A stretch of DNA of 5,612 bases, from NCBI GenBank assembly GCA_947178565.1, contig CAMWYV010000092.1, positions 1-5,612 on the forward strand. The letters run 5' to 3'. The stretch comes from an uncultured Porphyromonadaceae bacterium (lineage in GTDB: Bacteria > Bacteroidota > Bacteroidia > Bacteroidales > Muribaculaceae). The notes under the pieces are model-generated. The model was not told where the DNA came from. It did no database searches and saw only the letters and a list, made by a program, of their open reading frames with translations. The position numbers and the translations under genes were made by a program. Positions 1-5,565 of the stretch are shown here, piece by piece; within the stretch, counting starts at the first letter, position 1, and each line of letters starts with the position of its first letter.

Positions 1-9
1 GCGAAGCAT
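1..9 (-). CDS. Possible start of a following gene (3 codons, partial)
   Basis: An ATG on the minus strand at position 9 lies 4 bases after the TAA of the gp10-like gene and opens a frame reading M-L-R to the window edge. Spacing fits this tightly packed cluster, but there is no Shine-Dalgarno and only three codons are visible. The alternative is that these bases are the continuation of the gp10-like gene in another frame. Confidence 0.25.
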
Positions 10-13
10 AGAA

Positions 14-382
14 TTAAGGATGCAGCCAGTCACGGCGTTTGCGCGGGTTTCCGGAGGTGAGACCACCGCCCCATGCGGGGCCAACCCTCCGCGGAATATC
101 GAGCTTATGTTCCCGGCGATATTCCGGATCCAAAAACGGAAGATAGCCCGCGTTATCGCGCATATAGCCGAAACCTACCCCGTAAGCCTGATATACACCA
201 TAGCGGATGAAGGCAAATTCCACCACACTGCCGGCTGCATTCCCCCTTATTTCGGAATCGAGGCTGCTATGCAGCGCTCCGGAGCGGATTATGCCGAATC
301 GCTCAATCTTTTCACGCCAGATTATGAGCATCTCGCGCGTCCACCCGGCAAGGTATTTGTCCCTATCCTCAATTACAGCCAT
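14..382 (-). CDS. HK97-gp10-like head-tail joining protein, 122 aa, possibly truncated at its C-terminus
   Basis: HK97 gp10-like proteins act at the head-tail junction of siphophages. The sequence shows the expected pattern: an N-terminal helix (GWTREMLIIWREKIERFGII, 13-32), the R-S-G-A-L-H-x-S-L segment (33-41) that corresponds to the family's TGxLxxS motif, a strand VVEFAFIRYG (53-62) and the Y-x-x-Y-G-V-G-F-G turn (64-72). A basic C-terminal RKRRDWL (114-120) follows. The start overlaps the upstream stop by 10 bases. Related Bacteroidetes proteins, as I recall, continue past this basic motif with an aromatic-rich segment (W-x-x-x-x-Y-Y-x-S). Here TAA intervenes, yet the next codons in frame read F-Y-A-S, so a nonsense truncation is possible. 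Nothing in the visible part requires the extra residues. Confidence 0.75.
   Translation of the reverse strand: MAVIEDRDKYLAGWTREMLIIWREKIERFGIIRSGALHSSLDSEIRGNAAGSVVEFAFIRYGVYQAYGVGFGYMRDNAGYLPFLDPEYRREHKLDIPRRVGPAWGGGLTSGNPRKRRDWLHP
92..126. repeat. 10-bp perfect inverted repeat inside the gp10-like gene
   Basis: CGGAATATCG at 92-101 is the exact reverse complement of CGATATTCCG at 117-126, with 15 bases between. Both arms are coding (on the minus strand they fall in PEYRR and LDIPR). They could form a hairpin in the message; there is no T-run after it, so it is not a standard terminator. Confidence 0.6.
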
Positions 383-873
383 TCATCCGGATTATAAACA
401 AGGTCAACAGGCTCGTTCATCTCGAGCATGAAATAGCACCCGGTACATCCGTTCAGGAAGTATTTGCCGAGCTCGCGAGTCATGATCGAGCGTGTGTTAA
501 AATACGCGAACTCGTTTGATGGGTCGTCTTCATCAGCAATCAGCTTAGACAGTACCTGTTGCGAAAGTTTGCGGCATACAGACAAAGCCTCCGCGCGCTC
601 AGCCTCGTTGTCGAACGAGTAGCGGTGAAGGATAAACACGGTGAACACCCGTTTTTTATGCCAACCGCCGCTTCTGCCGGTGGAATAGCCCCCGTCATTT
701 GTATCATCAATGCAGAAGAAAGCTGATTTGCTTGAAAACTCCTGCAGCGGACCTTCAAGAGATTCAATGCCGGAGCATGTGCAGAAGTGAAACCCTGCAC
801 TCTGAGCGAGTTTGTTTGATGCGCATATTTCGCCGAAATATTTCTCGGCATCAAAAAAATTAAGAGCGTCCAT
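373..873 (-). CDS. Probable head-tail connector or neck protein, 166 aa
   Basis: ATG at 873 is preferred because it follows the upstream TAA by a single base and has an A-rich leader typical of Bacteroidetes genes. Starting at 969 would add a basic stretch lying within the upstream gene. The protein begins with a helix (MDALNFFDAEKYFGEICASN), then a strand region with cysteines (FHFCTCSGIESLEGP, 28-42), AFFCIDDTNDGGYSTGR (51-67), a strand VFTVFILHRY (76-85), a helix AERAEALSVCRKLSQQVLSKL (91-111) and the tail GKYFLNGCTGCYFMLEMNEP...DLVYNPDEW (136-165). The alternation of strands around one long helix resembles tail-completion or connector proteins found beside gp10-like proteins, and its place directly before such a gene supports a neck role. 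Five of its six cysteines could be noted for metal or disulfide tests, but no clear binding motif is seen. The role is inferred. Confidence 0.75.
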   Translation of the reverse strand: MDALNFFDAEKYFGEICASNKLAQSAGFHFCTCSGIESLEGPLQEFSSKSAFFCIDDTNDGGYSTGRSGGWHKKRVFTVFILHRYSFDNEAERAEALSVCRKLSQQVLSKLIADEDDPSNEFAYFNTRSIMTRELGKYFLNGCTGCYFMLEMNEPVDLVYNPDEWL

Positions 874-874
874 A

Positions 875-1630
875 TTATTTTTTAGGTATTGAAGCCTTGA
901 AGTCCTCCGCCTCCTTAGCTTTGAAGTCAAGTTCTGTAAGAGCTCGCCAGCAATCTGTGTCAAGGACAATTGACTCCTTCGTCACGTCACCGCCGGTGAG
1001 CGCTCTGATTTCATTATTCATAATCTCGAGCGGAGACACGTCACCCTCGCCGCCATCAACTTTGAACAGGTTGACGAATATTCCGGCGAACATATTTTTA
1101 AGCTGCACAAGCCACTGCAGTATTACGAATCGCTCAAGGTCGCACAGCGGTTTAGTAATCGCTAAACCCGGATAGAGGATAGCCGCTGCACCTCGCAGAG
1201 CCTTCTCCTGTCTTGAATGCAGATAGCCCTGGTAGCTGTTCTCGAGGGCAAGATAATCACCGAACTTGACACCGTGCAGCTGCGCATCCACAGCGCTGCA
1301 CCCCCGCATATTATCGAGGCGTACAGGGGTATTGCCCGGTGTCGATAGCCATTCGAGCTCATCATACACGGCAAGCATCTGCTCCGGAGTCAAGATAAAA
1401 TCGCGATCACCTGCGACACATAAGAATCCACCGTCAGGCATCTCACGGACAATGCGGATACCTGCCAGCTTGCGGAACACGGCAAGCAGCAGCGCGTCAG
1501 TAGTGACGGTCGCCATGATGCGATAGACCTGCTCGAGCTCGAGCGGAGACAACTCCGCCCATGAGCGCGGCAAGTTGATACTGATCTTATTATCTGAAAA
1601 AGAAACTCGGGTCGTTCCGTTTGTTCTCAT
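875..1630 (-). CDS. Phage protein of unknown function, 251 aa
   Basis: ATG at 1630 is chosen: residues after it (MRTNGTTRVSFSDNKISINL) read as a normal protein, while the extension to 1744 is Arg/Thr-rich sequence antisense-like to nothing known and lies inside the upstream gene. The leader contains AAGGG, a weak Shine-Dalgarno. Visible segments are LPRSWAELSPLELEQVYRI (20-38), a helix TDALLLAVFRKLAGI (44-58), TPEQMLAVYDELEWL (81-95), the stretch FGDYLALENSYQGYLHSRQE (113-132) followed by a helix and AILYPG, a hydrophobic helix about 148-170, and a C-terminal GGDVTKESIVLDTDCWRALTEL (203-224) with a charged coiled tail. Parts recall conserved hypothetical proteins of Bacteroides phages, but I cannot name a function. 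It overlaps the DUF6712-like gene by 41 bases and stops one base before the next start. Confidence 0.8.
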   Translation of the reverse strand: MRTNGTTRVSFSDNKISINLPRSWAELSPLELEQVYRIMATVTTDALLLAVFRKLAGIRIVREMPDGGFLCVAGDRDFILTPEQMLAVYDELEWLSTPGNTPVRLDNMRGCSAVDAQLHGVKFGDYLALENSYQGYLHSRQEKALRGAAAILYPGLAITKPLCDLERFVILQWLVQLKNMFAGIFVNLFKVDGGEGDVSPLEIMNNEIRALTGGDVTKESIVLDTDCWRALTELDFKAKEAEDFKASIPKK

Positions 1631-2429
1631 AGCCCTTGTAATGGTTAGCCTCGTACTCGGTAGAACCCATATATTCCGGGAAGCTGTCCGGGTTCGACTC
1701 CATGAAGCGGAGCAATGCCGCTTTCGCCGGGTGAAAGTTCTCATTTTTAGCCACCCTGACGACCAGTGTGCGACACAGCACTATCGCCTTTCCCAGATTC
1801 CCCGATTCCCTGTTCTCGAATATCGCCCGGCAAAGCGCGGCGAACTGCTCAGGAGATATGATGTTTTTCAGAACAAGCTCAGCTCTATGTATATCAGGCA
1901 CGGCATTGTTCAGATCAGATCTGTGCGGTTGTGCGATACCGAAGAACATCATATTGCGCCCTCTCCAGAACAGGGATTGAAAATAAGTGCCGGCAAGCGG
2001 AGTGTCGCGCCACTCTTCAAAGTTCCTCAGTCTTGAAAGGAATTCATCGAAGGCATCCCACCCCTGGTTGAGAAGATCCGACCGCAAGCGGTTAACCCTG
2101 TCCGCCGAGGCAGGGGCAAGATTCTGATTGCTAACGACGCCAAAACCGGTAGGCGTATAGACCAGATCGAGTGAAGGGAGTGCCGCGCAAATGGCTGTGA
2201 TACACGCAAGCCGCATCATAGCATCGGCGGTTCGTGAATCGGCATCACCCGGCACTTTTTTAACATCAAACTCCACCCCGTCAAGTTTCTCGAAAAGTTC
2301 ATCGCCGGCGATATTCCGGCACTTCTCCCTTCCCAGCTCTATAAAAGAGCTTATCTTCCCGGCAAGCTCCTTCGAGGGGTTAAACATGGCGGGGCAATAG
2401 TGATAGATTATTTCAGTAGTGATTTCCAT
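1590..2429 (-). CDS. DUF6712-like phage protein, possible head-tail connector, 279 aa
   Basis: The motif YTPTGFGVVSNQNLAPASAD (91-110), followed by RVNRLR, closely resembles the core of a Bacteroidetes phage family I recall as DUF6712. The C-terminal YKGYENKRNDPSFFFR (264-279), with N-K-x-x-x-x-F-F-F, is also typical of it. Around these are helical segments: 18-48 (with ELGREKCRNIAGDELFEKL), 66-88 (DSRTADAMMRLACITAICAALP) and 175-245 (ISPEQFAALCRAI, GKAIVLCRTLVVRVA, AKAALLRFMESNP). A largely helical protein placed directly after the portal would suit a head-tail adaptor, but that role is inferred from position. The start is 7 bases after the portal stop, with a TA-repeat leader and no Shine-Dalgarno. 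The end overlaps the next gene by 41 bases. The family itself has no proven function. Confidence 0.75.
   Translation of the reverse strand: MEITTEIIYHYCPAMFNPSKELAGKISSFIELGREKCRNIAGDELFEKLDGVEFDVKKVPGDADSRTADAMMRLACITAICAALPSLDLVYTPTGFGVVSNQNLAPASADRVNRLRSDLLNQGWDAFDEFLSRLRNFEEWRDTPLAGTYFQSLFWRGRNMMFFGIAQPHRSDLNNAVPDIHRAELVLKNIISPEQFAALCRAIFENRESGNLGKAIVLCRTLVVRVAKNENFHPAKAALLRFMESNPDSFPEYMGSTEYEANHYKGYENKRNDPSFFFR
2305..2319. repeat. 15-base direct repeat, second copy (first copy at 113-127)
   Basis: CCGGCGATATTCCGG occurs exactly at 113-127 and 2305-2319. The first copy lies in the gp10-like gene and the second in the DUF6712-like gene. On the minus strand the copies are read in different codon frames (P-E-Y-R-R against C-R-N-I-A-G), so protein similarity does not explain the match. 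The core also recurs inverted at 92-101. Confidence 0.7.
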
Positions 2430-2436
2430 ATATATA

Positions 2437-3858
2437 TCAATCGTTTACATCGCTTTCAGTGCCGTCGCGCTGCACCTTCTGAGCATCTTTGTTTTTATCA
2501 AGCGTAGTAAGAAGAATCAGAGGCACTGCAGGTGTAACCTTGTCCTCCCAGCCGTTGTAATAGATAATAAGGTGGTGAACCTTGCAGAGCATATCATGAA
2601 ACGCGCACTCAAGAGATTGCTTGAGTGTGAAAAGCTCGCGCTTGTCAGACCCTGAATTATTCGTCGAGCTTTTCCCGGGCGTCGCTCCAACGAGGTTCGG
2701 GTGAATGTTCGTGACATAGCACTCCATATTCGATGCCTCGGCCACATCTTCACTCCAGTCACCACCCTGTTTGTTGGTGTCTATTGTGTTGATGCGAACC
2801 ATGCTGTGCTCATTGCCGTTAGGGTCAGTGTAAAAGCCTGATATCCATACCTTACCTGCATTACGGCTGCCTGTAATGAAGTCGCGGATGTGCTGTCGCT
2901 CGAGATCAAACCTCTTTTTGATTTCAAGAGGATCTATCAGATTCTCTTCCTTGATTATATGCTCCCAATATTCCTTGTTGATTTCCACCTGATAGCGGAT
3001 AGCTGAAGAGTTACGTATCTTTATCTTCTTACTCCGACCGACAAGCCGCTTGATATCAAACCAATCTCCGCGGAAAATGGAAGTATAGTAAGGTGTCGGA
3101 TAATACTTTTGTCCGGGGGTCGGAAAGCGCATCACAACCGCGAACTTATATTCATTTGTCCGTTTTCGGCATTCGCTGTCATTGCCTTTTATTTTACCTG
3201 TAAGCCTGAGAAGATCACCTAAGGGGTCACGCTGATCAAGCAGCCTGATTTTCTCGACATCCTTTTTGGTCAGCGCTGACTCCTTGCGCCAGTTTGCATA
3301 AAATATATGCTCAATAACCCCGTCTTCGTTCGCCTTTTCAAAACGGCAGAATGACGCGTCTTTGTGCCTGACCTGCACAATCTCACTGTAATCCCGGGTC
3401 AGGATTATTACAGCGACACTGAAAAAATAATATTTCATATCAGTGCACTGCTCCAAAAAGAACTCGTTCATCGAGTTATGCAGAAGGAACTTCCTGATAT
3501 CCTTGTCTTCGGTAGGCTTTTTAGTATCCTTGTCAAGATACTGGAGACCTGTGCCGTATGTAGTCAGGATGTTAAAGAACAGGTTTTGCGAAAGAACATC
3601 ATCAGAGCCTATTTCACGGATAAGCCTGTAAGGTAACAGATTATCCGCTCCGAACGGCACATATTTCATATTAGGATAGCCGGGTACCGGATTGTAGTTC
3701 ACGCTGAGACCGTCTTCATCGAAAATGTCCGCCGAGTCATCTATCTGCTCGCCGGCATTATCGACCGTAAATTCAAGAACCCCCGAAGGCGCATATTTCG
3801 CAACCGCATCCGACACTGCGCCGGCAGTGGTATTGTCATCTGTAAATTTCGTATCCAT
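2437..3858 (-). CDS. Phage portal protein (likely), 473 aa
   Basis: Portal proteins form the dodecameric ring at one capsid vertex through which DNA enters and leaves. The length fits. The sequence has the general order seen in Bacteroidetes-type portals: a low-complexity acidic N-terminus (1-50), a Pro/Tyr-rich stretch (YNPVPGYPNMKYVPFGADN, 54-72), a helical segment with an L-S-x-N-x-x-F-x-I-L-T-T-Y-G-x-G pattern (89-104) like the start of the portal core, a beta-rich middle (143-190), YYPTPYYTSIFRGDWFDIKR (252-271) and then long helices (293-330). A C-terminal HPNLVGATPGKSS...SGSDKREL...KQSLE region (386-416) resembles the part of portals preceding the crown or clip helices. The start codon lies in the end of the 86-aa gene, behind an AT-rich leader with no Shine-Dalgarno. 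The stop is TGA, 7 bases before the next gene. The hydrophobic run at 143-154 looks like buried beta strands, not a membrane helix. The assignment is by pattern and recall, not by search. Confidence 0.75.
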   Translation of the reverse strand: MDTKFTDDNTTAGAVSDAVAKYAPSGVLEFTVDNAGEQIDDSADIFDEDGLSVNYNPVPGYPNMKYVPFGADNLLPYRLIREIGSDDVLSQNLFFNILTTYGTGLQYLDKDTKKPTEDKDIRKFLLHNSMNEFFLEQCTDMKYYFFSVAVIILTRDYSEIVQVRHKDASFCRFEKANEDGVIEHIFYANWRKESALTKKDVEKIRLLDQRDPLGDLLRLTGKIKGNDSECRKRTNEYKFAVVMRFPTPGQKYYPTPYYTSIFRGDWFDIKRLVGRSKKIKIRNSSAIRYQVEINKEYWEHIIKEENLIDPLEIKKRFDLERQHIRDFITGSRNAGKVWISGFYTDPNGNEHSMVRINTIDTNKQGGDWSEDVAEASNMECYVTNIHPNLVGATPGKSSTNNSGSDKRELFTLKQSLECAFHDMLCKVHHLIIYYNGWEDKVTPAVPLILLTTLDKNKDAQKVQRDGTESDVND

Positions 3859-4096
3859 TTATTTCAAATAAAGTTATATCCCTGAAAGTGCGGAGAACCT
3901 GGCTCAGCGGCAACCTTACCGTGTGAGTGCCGCCTCTCCAGTGCTTACCCACGCATACCGCGCCCTTATACTCCAGGATGTCACCGGTAGAGAGTTTCCA
4001 CACCTTGATATCGCAAGGCTCGCCGCTCTCGAGCAGCAGCATAGCATCCTTCCAGTGAAGGACTTTAGAAGGTCGTTTGTAATCAGGTTTATTCAT
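3836..4096 (-). CDS. Small conserved-looking phage protein, 86 aa, function unknown
   Basis: The start is ATG at 4096 (MNKPDYKRPSKVLHWKDAM). Longer versions reaching back to 4210 would lie within the end of the 345-aa gene and are rejected. The product is compact: a basic N-terminal tail (1-11), a helix about 13-24 (LHWKDAMLLLESGE), then beta strands including DIKVWKLSTGDILEYKGAVCVG (27-48), HWRGGTHTVRLPLSQVLRTFRD and the closing FEINGYEIYR. The pattern of a short helix and then a small beta barrel or sheet ending in an F-E-I-(D/N)-G-Y-E motif resembles, from memory, small proteins beside portal genes in Bacteroides phages. The function is not known. The gene overlaps the 345-aa gene by 8 bases and the portal gene by 23 bases, so translation is probably coupled with both. 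Its fixed place beside the portal suggests a role in virion assembly, which is inference. Confidence 0.75.
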   Translation of the reverse strand: MNKPDYKRPSKVLHWKDAMLLLESGEPCDIKVWKLSTGDILEYKGAVCVGKHWRGGTHTVRLPLSQVLRTFRDITLFEINGYEIYR

Positions 4097-5126
4097 AGCT
4101 GTTGTCAAAAGAATTGTCAAATATCCTGGTTGATACAGGCGCGAAGCTCTTAGCCGAGACTTTATCCGCATGGCGGTAAGTGATAGTGAGGCGGTTGAGC
4201 GCATTATCATCGTTCACCGCCTTCAGGTCACAATCCATAACCGTAAGCAGGTCGCGCATAGCCCCGCGCGAATCAAGCAGCCTGATCTCAGGAGAGCGGG
4301 CAATATCGTGCAGGTATTCCTCAGCCCCCTCCGGCAGAATGCCTGTCATAGCCTTGAACTGCATCACCTCCTTGACATTGTAGGTGAGATATTGACCGTT
4401 CACCCACGCCTGGGAGCGCTCGAATTGCGGGTCACTCTCCTTTGTCCCGGTGAAATAAAACGTATCCCAAACGTTGAAGCGGTTTCGGTATGCGACAGCC
4501 GGATCCGCGGGGAATGCCTTGCTCACCACATAGCGCTGTGAGCGCGCGCCGCATTTCACCGTATATTCAAGAACTGCATCATAACCCGCTATCTTGTGCA
4601 GCGATACATCTATCATGTTTATACCCTGATCGCACTGCGTCATGAGCGTTTTAGTCTTTTTTGCTATGCCGTTACCCGCGTCATGCCAATATTCCACCGT
4701 TACCGGAGATTGCTCTGTTGCAAAGAAATTCAGGCACTCGTATCTGCCCTGAGCCGTATATCTTGTACCGGTGTGGCTCGTAAGAAAATAGGAGCTCACG
4801 AACTCGGCTGCAGTGGTATTATACGCCACGGAGCTTCTGAGTATCGTGCTGACCGCAAAAGTGTCATTACCATCCGCATCACACAGATACAAACTGAGCT
4901 CGACGAAAGGCGCATTACCGATATGATTGTCTATCACCTCGTTCAGATCGTAAATCTTTATCAGTCCTGCCGAGTCGGGCACATACGTTCCGGATAACAA
5001 CTCGTTACCGTCACTGCTCAATGCCACATACACCTCCGGTGAATCGGTAGAGAACTCCAGATACTGGAATTCATAGCTGAATGAGATCGGATTTATATTT
5101 GTCAGGATAGCTACTGCCATAGTCAT
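4089..5126 (-). CDS. Beta-rich phage structural-type protein, 345 aa, function unknown
   Basis: The protein resembles, from memory, a conserved hypothetical family found in Bacteroides-type phages and prophages next to the portal gene; it has no established function. Residues about 10-100 look like a beta-sandwich (VYVALSSDGNELLSGTYVPD, then GLIKIYDLNEVID). Residues about 110-160 continue beta-rich with SSYFLTSHTGTRYTAQGRYE. The best-conserved-looking stretch is 213-300 (NRFNVWDTFYFTGTKE, YNVKEVMQFKAMTG, DIARSPEIRLLD), followed by DCDLKAVNDDNALNRLTITYR at about 308-327 and a short repeated tail, FDNSFDNSYE. There is no signal peptide or membrane helix. ATG at 5126 is chosen; ATG at 5120 is an alternative. 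It is probably the first gene of its transcription unit and overlaps the next gene by 8 bases. A virion or tail-associated role fits its fold and context but is inference. Confidence 0.85.
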   Translation of the reverse strand: MTMAVAILTNINPISFSYEFQYLEFSTDSPEVYVALSSDGNELLSGTYVPDSAGLIKIYDLNEVIDNHIGNAPFVELSLYLCDADGNDTFAVSTILRSSVAYNTTAAEFVSSYFLTSHTGTRYTAQGRYECLNFFATEQSPVTVEYWHDAGNGIAKKTKTLMTQCDQGINMIDVSLHKIAGYDAVLEYTVKCGARSQRYVVSKAFPADPAVAYRNRFNVWDTFYFTGTKESDPQFERSQAWVNGQYLTYNVKEVMQFKAMTGILPEGAEEYLHDIARSPEIRLLDSRGAMRDLLTVMDCDLKAVNDDNALNRLTITYRHADKVSAKSFAPVSTRIFDNSFDNSYE

Positions 5127-5137
5127 TGAATATGCGG

Positions 5138-5169
5138 CAAATGTAGCCTCGCGCGTGTGCGTATAAAAA
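5138..5169 (-). promoter_or_regulatory. Candidate Bacteroidetes-type promoter for the 345-aa to 122-aa transcription unit
   Basis: On the minus strand TACATTTG (5138-5145) matches the Bacteroidetes -7 consensus TAnnTTTG exactly. Nineteen bases further upstream lies TTTTT (5165-5169), a three-of-four match to the -33 element TTTG at acceptable spacing. The -33-like T-run is also the T-tract of the terminator just upstream. Transcription would begin only a few bases before the ATG at 5126, giving a nearly leaderless message, with a second ATG at 5120. The motif matches are seen directly; promoter activity is inferred. A phage-specific promoter or read-through remain alternatives. Confidence 0.5.
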
Positions 5170-5195
5170 TACGGGCTACCTTCACAGGCAGCCCG
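5163..5195 (-). terminator. Rho-independent terminator after the 108-aa gene
   Basis: Read on the minus strand, a 9-bp stem forms between arms CGGGCTGCC and GGTAGCCCG (one G-U pair) around a 6-base loop (TGTGAA), followed directly by the T-rich run TATTTTTAT. Read on the plus strand the same stem has an A-C mismatch and no T-run follows it, so the element is directional and serves the minus strand. It begins about 44 bases after the stop of the 108-aa gene and lies upstream of the 345-aa gene, in the only sizeable intergenic gap of the window. Confidence 0.85.
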
Positions 5196-5238
5196 AACCT
5201 AAAATCAAAAATGTTAGAAAAATGTGTCGGTATTACTG

Positions 5239-5565
5239 TTATTCTTCTGTCAGATCAATCGGAATGTCTCGCAGAACCATAGCCCAGTTGAAATCGGCAC
5301 CTCCTTCCGGGAACACTGCCTGATAGCCGAGATAAAGCATGATAAGCGCTATATCCTCGATGCTGATTTCAACGACTGTCGCCATGATATCCTGAATGTC
5401 TCGAGACGACATATACACCACCTCTCCTGCATCGGAGCTTTCACCTTCCGCCGGTTCGTAATATCTCAGAGCCATAGCAGCTACTTTCGCTACCGCCGGC
5501 AGATCTATATTCCCGGGCGTCTCAAGAATGGTTCTGAGTCTCGCCTTATAGAGATGTGAGCTCAT
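5239..5565 (-). CDS. Small acidic protein of unknown function, 108 aa
   Basis: I do not recognise this family. The start is well supported by a near-perfect Shine-Dalgarno and an ATGA overlap with the upstream gene, and the frame ends at TAA with a second in-frame TAA one codon later. The protein looks mostly helical: a basic N-terminal helix (residues about 3-13), a helix about 22-36 (LPAVAKVAAMALRYY), an acidic loop about 37-48 (EPAEGESSDAGE), helices about 53-80 (SSRDIQDIMATV, then IEDIALIMLYLGYQ) and an acidic tail. The 53-80 part could be a helix-turn-helix-like fold, but that is a guess. It has no signal peptide or clear membrane segment. It is the last gene before a strong terminator, so it ends the upstream transcription unit. 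A small virion accessory, chaperone or regulatory role is possible; none can be assigned. Confidence 0.8.
   Translation of the reverse strand: MSSHLYKARLRTILETPGNIDLPAVAKVAAMALRYYEPAEGESSDAGEVVYMSSRDIQDIMATVVEISIEDIALIMLYLGYQAVFPEGGADFNWAMVLRDIPIDLTEE

Noticed and set aside
14..16. TAA reassigned to an amino acid (alternative genetic code) as an explanation of the F-Y-A-S codons after the stop
   Set aside because: TAA ends several other genes here at sensible places, and the 108-aa gene has two TAA codons one codon apart before a terminator.
20..397. Open frame on the plus strand opposite the gp10-like gene, and many similar plus-strand frames across the window
   Set aside because: They lie antisense to well-supported minus-strand genes, have no ribosome-binding sites and give Ser/Arg-rich sequences without recognisable segments.
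825..841. 17-base odd palindrome (arms ATATTTCG and CGAAATAT) near the start of the 166-aa gene
   Set aside because: It lies within codons for E-K-Y-F-G-E-I and no promoter is nearby, so an operator role has no support.
874..969. 32-residue N-terminal extension of the 166-aa protein
   Set aside because: It overlaps the end of the 251-aa gene, while the ATG at 873 follows that gene's stop directly.
1531..1544. Perfect 14-base palindrome GCTCGAGCTCGAGC
   Set aside because: It sits in coding sequence for L-E-L-E and is explained by repeated CTC/GAG codons; there is no T-run or other regulatory context.
1631..1744. 38-residue N-terminal extension of the 251-aa protein
   Set aside because: It is Arg/Thr/Ser-rich sequence lying inside the DUF6712-like gene in another frame, and protein-like sequence begins at the ATG at 1630.
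3395..3432. Membrane segment in the portal protein (hydrophobic run at residues about 143-154)
   Set aside because: It is short, with charged and aromatic residues close by, and fits buried beta strands of the portal core.
4097..4210. 38-residue N-terminal extension of the 86-aa protein
   Set aside because: It is low-quality Arg/Leu/Ser-rich sequence within the end of the 345-aa gene; the ATG at 4096 fits the usual short overlap.
5172..5195. The intergenic stem as a bidirectional terminator
   Set aside because: On the plus strand it has an A-C mismatch and no T-run follows, and no plus-strand gene ends there.
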